Source of the DNA: Homarus americanus
Lineage: Eukaryota; Arthropoda; Malacostraca; Decapoda; Nephropidae
Assembly (NCBI RefSeq): GCF_018991925.1
Contig: NW_024738608.1
Location: 1,790,187-1,854,186, forward strand
Direction of reading: 5' to 3'
DNA: 64,000 bases
Shown: in pieces, positions 30,750 to 42,600 of the stretch
Numbering within the stretch: the first letter of the stretch is position 1
Layout: every line of letters begins with the position of its first letter
The notes under the pieces: model-generated
The model's input: the letters and a program-made list of their open reading frames with translations, nothing else
Told to the model about the DNA's origin: nothing
The model's database searches: none
Translations under genes and position numbers: made by a program

Positions 30750-31935
30750 AATAGAGAGTAGAGTAGAGTAGAGGAAAATAGAGTAGAGTAGAGTAGAGGA
30801 AAATAGAGTAGAGTAGAGTAGAGGAAAATAGAGTAGAGTAGAGTAGAGGAAAATAGAGTAGAGTAGAGTAGAGAAGAGGAAAATAGAGTAGAGTAGAGTA
30901 GAGAAGAGGAAAATAGAGTAGAGTAGAGTAGAGGAAAATAGAGTAGAGTAGAGTAGAGTAGAGAAGAGGAAAATAGAGTAGAGTAGAGTAGAGAAGAGGA
31001 AAATAGAGTAGAGTAGAGTAGAGAAGAGGAAAATAGAGTAGAGTAGAGTAGAGAAGAGGAAGAAGAGTAGAGAAGAGGAAAATAGAGTAGAGTAGAGTAG
31101 AGAAGAGGAAAATAGAGTAGAGTAGAGTAGAGAAGAGGAAAATAGAGTAGAGTAGAGTAGAGGAAAATAGAGTAGAGTAGAGTAGAGAAGAGGAAAATAG
31201 AGTAGAGTAGAGTAGAGGAAAATAGAGTAGAGTAGAGTAGAGAAGAGGAAAATAGAATAGAGTAGAGTAGAGAAGAGGAAAATAGAGTAGAGTAGAGTAG
31301 AGTGGAGTAGAGTAGAGGAAAATAGAGTAGAGTAGAGGAAAATAGAGTAGAGTAGAGGAAAATAGAGTAGAGTAGAGTGGAGTGGAGTGGAGTGGAGTAG
31401 AGTAGAGTAGTGTAGAGTAAAGAAAAGCAGAGTAAAGGAAAGGAAAATAGAGTAGAGTGTAGGAATGTAGAGTAGAGGAAACTAGAGTAGAGTGGAGCAG
31501 AGTAGAGTAGAGTAGAGGAATGTAGAGTAAAGTAAAGGAGAGTAGAGTAGGGTAGAGTTGAGTAGAGGAAAATAGAGTAGAGTAGAGTGGAGTGGAAGAA
31601 TGTAGAGTAAAGCAAAGCAGAGTAAAAGAAAGTAGAGTAGAAGAAAGTAGAATAGAGTAGAGTTGAGCAGAAATGAGTAGAGTAGAGTAGAGGAAAGTAG
31701 AGTGAAGTAAATGAAAGAAGAGTAGAGGAAATTATAGGAAAGGAAAGTAGAGTAAAGTAAAGTAGAGTAGAGGAAAGTAGAGTAGAGGAAAGTAAAGGAA
31801 AGTAGAGCAAGGAAAGTAGAGTAGAGGAAAGTAGAGTAAATGAAAGTAGAGCAAGGAAAGTAGAGTAGAGGAAAGTAGAGAAAAGGAAAGTAAAGTAGAG
31901 TAGAGTAAAGTTGAGTAGAGTAGAGTAGAGTAACT
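30750..31935 (+). repeat. ~1.2-kb (GAGTA)n-based array with AGAGGAAAATA blocks
   Basis: The base unit is GAGTA. Higher-order units of about 27-38 bases consist of GTAGAGTAGAGTAGAG followed by (AAGAG)GAAAATA. The left 600 bases are regular, and the right half decays into GAAAGTAGAG words. The minus-strand ORF of 355 codons (Ser/Thr/Leu/Tyr) is purely repeat-derived. Confidence 0.94.
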
Positions 31936-32033
31936 ATTGACAAAACTATTAACCCCGCAACTACACAGAGAGTATATAACATCTAACTCACACTTACAAA
32001 CAAACTTTCACTCTATAATTAAAGTCGAAAGGT

Positions 32034-32036
<3 letters not shown>

Positions 32037-32091
<55 letters not shown>
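32037..32091. repeat. (GA)n microsatellite
   Basis: About 27 GA units. Confidence 0.96.
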
Positions 32092-32093
<2 letters not shown>

Positions 32094-32390
32094 AAAATTA
32101 CCTCAAACACCTCACCCTCCTTCCCTATCCTCCCAGGTAACCCCCCCCCTCACCACACATTCTAATCAACTGCACCATTAAGAGTCTCTAAAGCGCTTGG
32201 CCTTACAAGAGCGCGTTGGAAAAGTGATTTTAAAATTAGATTTCACGCGTCACTAACTTGGTGGAATACAGTTCGAACGCGGCCCAGGGGATAAGGTATT
32301 CCGAGTCCGCTATTACCTCCGCCAGACGGTCATTAGATTCGATTCTGAGTGGAATTTTGAACCTGTATGCAAGATAACTTTTACATACCT
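32092..32390. other. Mixed sequence, no gene recognised
   Basis: It contains GTTCGAAC (about 32271) and ATTCGATTC (about 32338), words that resemble a tRNA B box, but no cloverleaf could be drawn. It could be a decayed SINE. Confidence 0.35.
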
Positions 32391-32394
32391 ACTT

Positions 32395-32895
32395 ATTCTC
32401 CTTCTCTATCTCTTCTCCTCCTCCTGCTGCTTCTCTTCCTTCTGTTATTCATTTATCTCTTTGTTTCCTATCGATTTTTTTTCTCGTTAATCTTGGTTAT
32501 TTTATTTTCCTCCTTGTTCTCCTTACTTAGTTTTTGTTGGTTTCCTTCCTTCCTTCCTTCCTTCCTTCTTCCGAATCCTCCTCATATGCCTTTTCGTTTA
32601 GCTTTTCTTTCCTCTCTCTCTCTCTCTCTGTCCTTCCTGACTAAAATTACTCCTCCTCCACCTCCTCTTCCTCTTCCTCTGCCTCTTCTTCCCTTTCCTC
32701 TTCTCCCTTTTCCTCCTTTTCTTTTTCCTCCTCTTCTTCCTGCTCCCAGCTTTTCTCTTCTTCCTCCTCCTATTCCTTCTTTCCCCCACCTCCTCCTCCT
32801 CCTCTTCTTCATACTCTTCCTCTTCTTCCTCCACCTCCTCCTCCTCTTCTTCATACTCTTCCTCTTCTTCCTCCACCTCCTCCTCCTCCTCAACG
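32395..32895. repeat. CTT/CTC-rich low-complexity tract
   Basis: Pyrimidine-rich, with one duplicated segment of about 57 bases (CTCCTCTTCTTCATACTC block at about 32796 and 32847) and a CCTT run near 32550. Confidence 0.88.
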
Positions 32896-33034
32896 ACGGA
32901 CGACTGAGAACCAGGCACTTTGAGAAGGCTTATTGAGCGTATTTTATATTTCAATATTTAGCGACCGTTTCTGTTATTTTTAATTATTATCTTTATTCTT
33001 TCGTCAGGATTTTGGCATATTTTATGGTCTTCAC

Positions 33035-33138
<104 letters not shown>

Positions 33139-33185
33139 AAGATGTATAGAGAAATATAAAAAATATAAAAAATAGAAAGCAAGAA

Positions 33186-33187
<2 letters not shown>

Positions 33188-33244
<57 letters not shown>
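33188..33244. repeat. (CA)n microsatellite
   Basis: About 28 CA units, 50 bases after the GA run. Confidence 0.97.
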
Positions 33245-33246
<2 letters not shown>

Positions 33247-33838
33247 AGCCGGCCACCAACACTCCCCTAAAACTATTGGCTGGCGGTAATATTAAGCCAC
33301 ACACAACACTTCCTAATTAAAAACTTCCTGACTTACAAGTATCAGCTCTAAAGATTATTGACCTTATCATCTTACATCATAAAGACCAAACTACTTAAAG
33401 TTATCCAATTCTTCCCTCTTATATCCAATGAGGTTTAAGTTCAGAATATTCAATGGTTATTATAGATGTTTAATTAGTTAAGATTAGTGTAATTAAGTGT
33501 GTATATGTCTCATTAATATGTTATAAATAATGTCTATGGTTAAACTAGGTTAGATTAGAGTTAAGGTGGCTAATCTTCAGGTGATCCGGGATATTTCTTT
33601 TTTAATTATGTCTTTAAACTGCAAATATTTCACTTCAAAACTTAATTAATTGCAGTTCACATTATCTTATTGATGTGAGAGCAGTGAGAACTTGAGGGTG
33701 TATCCCTGATAGTGATGTAAGCGCTCAAGTACTACTGATGAGCGCTTGAGTGTGTGCAGCGGTATTGATTTTATGAATTAACTAACTTGGTAATCACGTC
33801 CAAGTTTTCAGATTACATTCTAATCGTCTCGGTTTAGC

Positions 33839-33842
<4 letters not shown>
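33245..33842. other. AT-rich, no gene recognised
   Basis: No ORF or repeat family seen. A near-repeat AGCGCTTGAG/AGCGCTCAAG stands near 33720-33750 as a small inverted pair. Confidence 0.45.

Positions 33843-33919
<77 letters not shown>
33843..33919. repeat. (GA)n microsatellite
   Basis: About 38 GA units. Confidence 0.97.
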
Positions 33920-33921
<2 letters not shown>

Positions 33922-35563
33922 AATAAAAAATATCATTGACCTTTGAGTAAATTCTTCCTCTTTAACTCAAGCTATTAACACTAATTATATTTACAGTATA
34001 TAATCACCACCTTAATTGGTCCTAATTATATAAAATGATGTACTCAAAACTCTCATCTTAAGTACGGGGTTCACTTAACTCAAAATCGAATCCGATCCCG
34101 TACCCAAAGCCAAACCAGGAGCCGAAACCAAATCCGGAGCCGAAGCCGAAGCCGAATCCGGAGCCTAACCAAACATACTGTAACTTGCCCGAATCCTAAC
34201 ATACTTTAACTTATTTTAGCCTATCCCTAATATAACGTATATTTTAACTTAACCTATCCTAACCTATCTTACTCGAGGCTTCGATAATGCAGAAAATGGT
34301 TCAATAAGGATTCGAAAATACGGGACCGGGAAACAGGAACTTTACCATCTATGAATCGATTCATTAGACTTCAAATTAACTGCTTGTTTAATCGTAAAAA
34401 CTTTCGGAGTTTGGAGACAAAAAGATTGGCTAGGTCAGGTCAGGTCAGGTTAGGTTAGGTTGTACTTAACTCCAACCATTGTGAACACGGCTCTCAATAC
34501 CCTACACCGCACAAGTAGGAGTTGCATTCATTAGTCCACACCATTATACATAAGTTCAGGGAAGCGAAAAAAATGGAGACCTTTCATTAAATTTCCAGGA
34601 ACCAACACAAATAGTGACCAGAAATAATAAACACCACAATATAAAAAAAAAAATCTTATTATTTTCTATCGTCGTAGTAAAAGCCTTAATAGCCATGTTT
34701 AGTGTTAAGGAGCAACTGAGGACAAAAGCCAGTGTACAATCTGTATTCGATCCCTTAAGGCTTGGGAGCAGTTTACGATGCTATTTTGTTTGGCGCCTCC
34801 AGTGTGTGCGTGTCGTGGGATCTATAGTCCGCCATATGATCTAACACCGTCAGCGGAGGCGGTAAAAGGCTTGGAGAGTCATTACTCGGGCTGGGAGGGA
34901 TGCAATTCCTTTTAGTCGTGGTGGATATTTTGTTGATGGTGGCGAGGATTAGAGATTTTTGTTTTCTTTTCTTTTTGTAGCTGTTGTGGTAAAAGCTTTT
35001 GACAGAGACCATGGCTGACTGGCTGGCTGTACTCATGACGTGTACAGCTAACACTATATAGCGACTTTGTTTATTATTGGCGTAAATGCAGATTCTTAAA
35101 TGTTCGTACGATAAATAATTCTCCTCACAAAATACATAAGAATGAACCTAAACTGAAGCCTCCCCCAAAAAATACAGCAAAAGTTTACAACAGAATCCTT
35201 ACCTTAAGCTTAATGTCCTCACTGGTGGAAAGTGAACGCCTATATTTGCCACACCTTCACTTAAATCATCCAATTTCATCTTTTCTATCATTTTCACTTA
35301 CGAGCCTTTGTGAATCTGGTTATAAGTTAGTAGACTTATAAGTAAATATACGACGTTAAAAGTACTTGGAAAATTATAAAATACAGTCCTTATTACTACA
35401 TTTAGGATATAATACAATACAAAAATACAGCAATACAAAACGCGTCGAAATTACAAAAAAAAATCAATAAAGAGTAAAACAGAAAATAACGGAATAAGCG
35501 AAAACTGGTCAAATAAAATTAATTTCTTTGTCGGAAATTATAAATAAGGAAAAGGGTTGATTA
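33920..35563. other. Mixed AT-rich sequence, no gene recognised
   Basis: The only structure seen is an imperfect six-base repeat CCGAAG/CCGAAT/CCAAAG at about 34095-34165, decayed telomere-like words at 34195-34275, and a clear (GGTCA/GGTTA)n block at 34431-34463. The segment 34790-35060 is less AT-rich and contains CCGCCATATG, but there is no coding frame above background. Confidence 0.45.
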
Positions 35564-35564
35564 T

Positions 35565-35945
35565 TGTTTCGAACCAATGAAACTTTAAACCAATTAACCT
35601 CCCAACCAATGAACCTTCGAACAAATGAACTATTGACCAAATGTATCTTCGAACCAATGAACCTTCGAACAAATGAACCATTGAACAAATGTATCTTCGA
35701 ACCAATGAACCTTCGAACTCATGAACCTTTGAACAAATGTATCTTCGACCCAATGAACCTTCGAGCCAATGAACCTTCAAACCAATGAACCTTTAAATCA
35801 ATGAACCATCGAACTAATGAACCTTCGAACCAATGAATCTTCGAGAATATGAACCACCAAACAAGTGAACCTTCGCACCAATGAACCTTTTAACCAATGA
35901 GCCTTCGAACAATTGAACTTTCGAACCAATGAACCTCCAAACCAA
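35565..35945 (+). repeat. 16-bp tandem array, ACCTTCGAACCAATGA
   Basis: About 23 imperfect units, with ACAAATG, ACTAATG and TATCTTCG variants. The centre shows a three-unit super-repeat (ATGTATCTTCGAACCAATGA recurring every 48-49 bases). Confidence 0.9.
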
Positions 35946-36221
35946 TGTGTGTATGTGTATGCCTTTGATTCCCGCCACCATCTATTACATAAAGGAAAAA
36001 AAGGTCTCATACGAATGATTACTCGACAATGACAACGAAAACAATAACATGAACCAAAAACAAACTGAAAACAATAATTAAAAAAAGAGACTCGATATAA
36101 ACAACAATTGGAGATGAAACAGAAACAAATGAAAAAATAACAGAAGCTTTTGTTAATGGTACAAAAGAACAGTACACAAAAGGTAATGAGACAACAAAAC
36201 ACAGCAACACATACTGGAACA
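35946..36221. other. A-rich sequence, no gene recognised
   Basis: GAAACAGAAACAA-like words, no ORF of interest. Confidence 0.4.
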
Positions 36222-38499
36222 ATGGCTTTAACCAGGAAGTGGAGGAAAATATAGTGACTTTAACCAGGAAGTAGAGGAAAATATAGTGACTTTAACCAGG
36301 AAGTAGAGGAAAATATAGTGACTTTAACCAGGAAGTAGAGGAAAATATAATGACTTTAACCAGGAAGTGGAGGAAAATATAGTGACTTTAACCAGGAAGT
36401 AGAGGAAAATATAGTGACTTTAACCAGGAAGTGGAGGAAAATATAGTGACTTTAACCAGGAAGTAGAGGAAAATATAATGACTTTAACCAGGAAGTAGAG
36501 GAAAATATAATGACTTTAACCAGGAAGTAGAGGAAAATATAGTGACTTTAACCAGGAAGTAGAGGAAAATATAGTGACTTTAACCAGGAAGTAGAGGAAA
36601 ATATAATGACTTTAACCAGGAAGTAGAGGAAATTATAATGACTTTAACCAGGAAGTAGAGGAAAATATAGTGACTTTAACCAGGAAGTAGAGGAAAATAT
36701 AGTGACTTTAACCAGGAAGTAGAGGAAAATATAATGACTTTAACCAGGAAGTAGAGGAAAATATAATGACTTTAACCAGGAAGTAGAGGAAAATATAATG
36801 ACTTTAACCATGAAGTAGAGGAAAATATAGTGACTTTAACCAGGAAGTGGAGGAAATATAGTGACTTTGACCAGGTAGTAGAGGAAAATATAATGACTTT
36901 AACCAGGAAGTAGAGGAAAATATAATGACTTTAACCAGGAAGTAGAGGAAAATATAATGACTTTAACCAGGAAGTAGAGGAAAATATAATGACTTTGACC
37001 AGGTAGTAGAGGAAAATATAGTGACTTTAACGAGGAAGTAGAGGAAAATATAATGACTTTAACCAGGAAGTAGAGGAAAATATAATGGCTTTAACCAGGA
37101 AGTGGAGGAAAATATAGTGACTTTAACCAGGAAGTACAGGAAAATATAATGACTTTAACCAGGAAGTAGAGGAAAATATAGTGACTTTAACAAGGAAGTA
37201 GAGGAAAATATAGTGACTTTAACCAGGAAGTGGAGGAAAATATAGTGACTTTGACCAGGTAGTACAGGAAAATATAATGACTTTAACCAGGAAGTAGAGG
37301 AAAATATAATGACTTTAACCAGGAAGTAGAGGAAAATATAATGACTTTAACCAGGAAGTAGAGGAAAATATAGTGACTTTAACCAGGAAGTGGAGGAAAA
37401 TATAGTGACTTTGACCAGGTAGTAGAGGAAAATATAATGACTTTAACCAGGAAGTAGAGGAAAATATAATGACTTTAACCAGGAAGTAGAGGAAAATATA
37501 ATGACTTTAACCAGGAAGTAGAGGAAAATATAATGACTTTGACCAGGTAGTAGAGGAAAATATAGTGACTTTAACCAGGAAGTAGAGGAAAATATAATGA
37601 CTTTAACCAGGAAGTAGAGGAAAATATAATGGCTTTAACCAGGAAGTGGAGGAAAATATAGTGACTTTAACCAGGAAGTACAGGAAAATATAATGACTTT
37701 GACCAGGTAGTAGAGGAAAATATAGTGACTTTAACCAGGAAGTAGAGGAAAATATAATGACTTTAACCAGGAAGTAGAGGAAAATATAATGACTTTAACC
37801 AGGAAGTAGAGGAAAATATAATGACTTTAACCAGGAAGTAGAGGAAAATATAATGACTTTGACCAGGTAGTAGAGGAAAATATAGTGACTTTAACCAGGA
37901 AGTAGAGGAAAATATAATGACTTTAACCAGGAAGTAGAGGAAAATATAATGACTTTAACCAGGAAGTAGAGGAAAATATAATGACTTTAACCAGGAAGTA
38001 GAGGAAAATATAATGACTTTAACCAGGTAGTAGAGGAAAATATAGTGACTTTAACCAGGAAGTAGAGGAAAATATAATGACTTTAACCAGGAAGTAGAGG
38101 AAAATATAATGACTTTAACCAGGAAGTGGAGGAATATATAATGACTTTAACCAGGAAGTAGAGGAAATAAATGATGACTTTAACCAGGAAGTACAGGAAA
38201 ATATAGTGACTTTAACCAGGAAGTAGAGGAAAATATATTGACTTTAACCAGGAAGTACAGGAAAATATAGTGACTTTAACCAGGAAGTAGAGGAAAATAT
38301 AATGACTTTAACCAGGAAGTAGAGGAAAATATAATGACTTCAACCAGGAAGTACAGGAAAATATAGTGACTTTAACCAGGAAGTACAGGAAAATATAGTG
38401 ACTTTAACCATGAAGTGGAGGAATATATAATGACTTTAACCAGGAAGTACAGGAAAATATAGTGACTTTAACCAGGAAGTAGAGGAAAATACAATGACC
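36222..38499 (+). repeat. 32-bp satellite-like array, ~71 copies, running into a gap
   Basis: The unit core is TTTAACCAGGAAGTAGAGG followed by AAAATATA(A/G)TGAC. Copies are 90-100 percent identical. Variants such as GTAGTAG (for GAAGTAG) with TTTGACC, AAGTGG and AAGTACAGG recur in blocks, for example TTTGACCAGGTAGTA at about 37250 and 37410, 160 bases (5 units) apart. The array is cut by the assembly gap, so its true length is unknown. Confidence 0.95.
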
Positions 38500-38599
38500 N
38501 NNNNNNNNNNNNNNNNNNNNNNNNNNNNNNNNNNNNNNNNNNNNNNNNNNNNNNNNNNNNNNNNNNNNNNNNNNNNNNNNNNNNNNNNNNNNNNNNNNN
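38500..38599. other. Assembly gap (100 N)
   Basis: Exactly 100 N at the end of the 32-bp array. Confidence 0.99.
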
Positions 38600-39076
38600 G
38601 AGAGCTGCTCAGCAGGAGCAGCGCCTAAATAGGTCTTGACCCTACGGTGGTCAGGTTAGGTTAGGTCAGGTCATCGGGTAGTGTGGTGTTCACATGGTAT
38701 AGTGACTCGTCTTCGGGTGTTGAGATGGAGACACCGTGTGGTGTGGGGTAGTGTCAGAGTACCTCACTCTGTTAGGTGGTGTTGTGTTATCTAGTGGTCA
38801 GGTGTAAAGCCGACCCACTGTTGTTCCCAGGGTGGACTGATTAACACTGCCTGGTCAGAAGATGGTGGTTGGTTCCCAGGGGTGCATATCTCGCTGGTGA
38901 GTCAATGCTTTCGCTGGTACAGTCTAGTGCTGAATTCACTTCTTTCCGAAACTAAATTGTCACTTTTGACGTGATTATGTAGATATCCCGGTTGTGTGGA
39001 TGGGTCGAGGAGAGGGGACAGGTGCGCAGCGGGAGCAGCGCCTGATAGGTCTTGACCCTCTGGTGGTCAAGGATGT
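38600..39076. repeat. Dispersed repeat pair, ~40 bp, possible SINE or LINE tail
   Basis: GGAGCAGCGCCT(A)AATAGG/GGAGCAGCGCCTGATAGG followed by TCTTGACCCT(A/C)(C/T)GGTGGTCA occurs at 38615-38652 and at 39032-39069. The second copy runs into ATGTAAATAATAATAAT, the first into (GGTTA)n. Between them lies unassigned sequence. Confidence 0.55.
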
Positions 39077-39077
39077 A

Positions 39078-39795
39078 AATAATAATAATAATAATATAAT
39101 AATAATTAACTGTTTATTGAAAGAACATGGCAGCCGGAAGGCTGAAAATATTCAGTTGCATAATTGGGGAATGGGTCACTTGATTGACCAATAATATACA
39201 AGTAACAAATGTAGTATGTGTGTGTGTGTGTGTGTGTGTATTTAATAATAATAAAAATATTAATTAACTGTTTATTGAAAGAGCATGGCAGGAAGAATGC
39301 TAAAAATATACAATTTCGTAATTGAGGAATGGATCACTGATTGACAAATATAATATATACAAGTGGGGGAGGCAGTCAAACAAGAGGTAATTTCAACAAA
39401 ACAACAGTGCTAAAGTGAGATTGGCTGGGAGTGAACACACTGGTTAATTGCGTGTTGATAATTTTTACAATAGTTGGGATTGAGATGTTCTTATAGCAAT
39501 CGGTATGTGCTCATATGGGTAATTCGCAGACTAGGGCTCTCGGGTGGAAGCAAGAGCCGATGTCGAGGATAGTACAGAAGCTTCTTCCCAAATTTTCAGA
39601 TGAGGTCATGGTGATGATCAGAGAAAACCGAAAGGGTCAGTGTGTTGATCGCTTTTTGTTGCATAGAGTAAAAGAGGGAGAAGAATAGTTTAGCACATCC
39701 TATTCTTCATTTTTTCTAGGTGTTTCCGTTGTGTGGCATTTAGGGAGGGAAACCAGGCAAAGGAAACATAGATGAGCTTGGGACGTATAATTGTT
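39078..39795 (-). pseudogene. 3' end of an L2/CR1-group LINE reverse transcriptase (host of the CR1 insertion)
   Basis: Read on the minus strand, 39795-39690 encodes RPKLIYVSFAWFPSLNATQRKHLEKM, and further decayed coding continues (DHHHDLIWKFGKK, RHRLLLPPESPSLRIT) to about 39400. The 3' UTR follows, with AATAAA near 39110 and a (ATT)n tail at 39064-39103. A 110-base part of this UTR is present twice (39092-39213 and 39257-39365), each with its own AATAAA-like word. The upstream half of the same gene lies at 43625-44050, on the other side of the CR1 element. Confidence 0.75.
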
Positions 39796-39849
39796 AACAT
39801 AAGAACATAAGAAAACAAGGAGTCTGCAATAAGCCGGTTGGCCTGTGCA

Positions 39850-42600
39850 TGGCAGCTCCTGTCGAGAGTTAGTACCATCTCTCTATCTAGCCTCTTTTTA
39901 GAACTTTCCAACGTTTCAGCACTTACCACAAAGTTGATAAGCTTGTTCCACTCGTCTACCACCTATTTGTGAACAAGTTCCTTCCTATCTCCCTCCTAAA
40001 CCTAAACTTATTCAACTTAAATCCGTTGCCTCGAGTCCTATCCTGCTCGGATATTATAAGAACTTTATCTATATCTCCTTTATTGAATCCTTTCACCCAT
40101 TTAAATACTTCTATCACATCTCCCCCCACTCTTCGTCTTTCTAGGGAATGTAAATTTAGTTTCTTTAATCTATCTTGATATGGAAGGTTACTAAGTCCCG
40201 GAATCATTTCCGTCATTCTTCGCTGCACCAACCCCAGTGAATTGACATCAATTCTATAATAAGGGCACCAAAACTGAACAGCATAATCGAGGTGCAGCCT
40301 GACTAGCGCAAGATATAGTTGCAATATTACCTCTGCACTCTTATTACTTACATTTCTAGATATGAAACCTAATACTCTGTTTGCCTTATTTCGAACATTA
40401 ACGCACTGTTTTCTATGACGCAGGTCCGGGCTTACACATGCCCCAAAGTCTCATTCATAAGTCGACTTCTCTAGGTTGATGTTGTTAAGGCTGTATACAT
40501 TGACAGTATTTGTTCGGCCAATATTTCTCGTGCAATTTATTTAAATCCTCCTGTAGTGCATTTGCAGCCTGCCCTGAATTAATCTGCCTCCCTATTTTGG
40601 TGTCCTCTGCAAACTTGCTTATGTCACTGTTGATCCCAGTATCTAGATCGTTTATGTAGATTATGAACAAAAGTGGGCCCAGTACTGACCCCTGGGGAAC
40701 CCCACTGGTTACATAGTCCCACTCGGATTTAACACCATCTACGCTGACCCTCTATGTTCTATCGGTGAGCCATGATTTTATTAAATTTAAAACTTTACAC
40801 TCGATACCATGAGCCTTAAATTTGCTCAATAGCCTCTGATGCGGTTCTCTGTCAAATGCTTTGCTAAATTCTAAGTAATTTTCGTCACTATCTACTACCT
40901 CGAAATCTTTCCTAAAAAAACGTCAGCAGATTTGTTAGACAAGATTCTTCCTTTGTAAACCCATGTTGAGAGTAGTAGATTTTGTTTTTCTCTGAATGCG
41001 ATCGGATGCTATTTGCTAAAATTGATTCAAGAAATTTCCCAACTACTGACGTCAAACAAATCGGCCGGTAATTTGACGCTGATGCTCTGTCTCCCTTTTT
41101 GAATATGGGTACTACATTTGCCTGTTTCCACAAATCTGGCACAACTCCCGTGTCTAATGATTTTGTAAATAAATTTACGAGGGGTCCACTAATCTGTTCC
41201 TTACACTCTTTCAAAACTCGAGGGAAAATTTCATCCGGCCCTGGGGATTTTGTTTTCTTTAATTTATTTATCGTCTTAAGAACATCCTCTTTTCTGTAAG
41301 TGATATTCTTTAATTTCTCTTCTTCATTTCCCCTAAATATTAGTTCCACCTCTGGCATTTCCTCGTGAATTTCTTCTGTGAAATCTGATCAGAAGTAGCT
41401 GTTTAATGCTTGCTTATTTTCTCACTATCATCGATCACTTCCGCTCTCTCTCTCTCTGACTTTAAGGGCCCCACTTTGTCCTTGACCTTTGTCCTATATG
41501 CCTGGAAAAATCCCTTGGGATTCGCCTTGGATTCTTGCTATCCTGATTTCGTAGTCCCTCTTTGCCTTCCTTACATTTTTCTTAACATTTCTAGATAGTT
41601 CATTATACCTACTTCTGAGCTGCTCCTCCTCTCCCTTTATTTTTTTTTATAAATTCCTTTCTTTATTCTTATGTCATGTTTAAGTATTTTGGTCATCCAC
41701 TTTGGCTCATTCTTATTTGACTTAATTTTTCTGTATGGTTTATTTTGTTCTTGTTCTTTGTGTAGTATACTAGTGAACATATTATAGTCATGATCAATTG
41801 TTGTGTCGCCAGTGACCTCACCCGTTCCTACCGGGGAACTGACCTGACTGTTCCCAGGCGACCTCACCTAGGTACCTTCTTAACCCCTCATAATCCACCG
41901 ATCGAAAGTCTGGGAGTCTTGCCATATTGTCATTGTTTTTCGTTTCCAAATTTAATGTGAACCTGATTTCTCTGTGATCACTGTTCCCTATTTCTTCTCC
42001 TACTGTGATATCTCTGATTATATTTTCTTTATTTGTTAATACTAGGTCTAATATATTGTCACCTCTGGTAGGTTCTGTAATTAGTTGTTTAAAAAAAAAT
42101 TCTGTACTGGGTTAAGGAAGTCTTCAGATTCATAGTCACCTACAATGTTGTCCCAGTCAATATTTCTGAAGCTGAAATCCCCCATAATGCACAGGTTGTT
42201 GTAATTTGCAGCCCTACCCATTTCCTGCCATATGGGCTGAGCTGCTTCTTTCCCAAGATTATTGGGCCTGTAAATCACTCCCATATTTAGATTTTCTCTT
42301 CCTTCCGCAATTTCTACCCATACATACTAGGTTCCTATTTCACCCTTTATTGAATTATTAATGCAACATTTTAATGTATCCCTGACGAAGAGTACGACCC
42401 CTCCCCCCTTCCTACCTTCCCTGTCCTTGTGAAAAAGGTTGTTCCCATCTATGTGGTACTCTGAAAAAAAGTTCTTGCTCGCCAGATTCATCCAAATTTC
42501 GGTGATTGCTATGACGTCTACTTTCTCGATAAATACAACTGCTCTCAGAAAGTATATTTTATTTCTAACTCCTACTTTTTGTATAGTATACATTTAAACC
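39850..42600 (-). pseudogene. CR1 ORF2: endonuclease and reverse transcriptase
   Basis: On the minus strand the endonuclease shows VDVIAITEIWMN (catalytic Glu), GRKGGGVVLFVRD, GVIYRPNN and IMGDFSFRNIDW, where the usual GDFN is GDFS. The linker is near 41640-41870. RT blocks are [56 protein letters not shown] and FAEDTK (about 40611-40628), with Glu replacing the first Asp of the catalytic FADD. The thumb region (WCPYYRIDVNSL, LNLHSLERRRVGGDV) ends near 39960. Several frameshifts separate these blocks. The last 35 codons run on without a stop into the host LINE. Confidence 0.87.

Noticed and set aside
30743..31810. 355-codon minus-strand ORF rich in Ser, Thr, Leu and Tyr
   Set aside because: It follows exactly the GAGTA-based repeat; no stop arises because the repeat lacks stop words in that frame.
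32200..32360. Possible tRNA or tRNA-derived SINE because of GTTCGAAC and ATTCGATTC
   Set aside because: No matching A box at the right distance and no cloverleaf could be formed.
36222..38499. CRISPR-like series of direct repeats
   Set aside because: Units are contiguous without unique spacers and the context is eukaryotic; it is a minisatellite.
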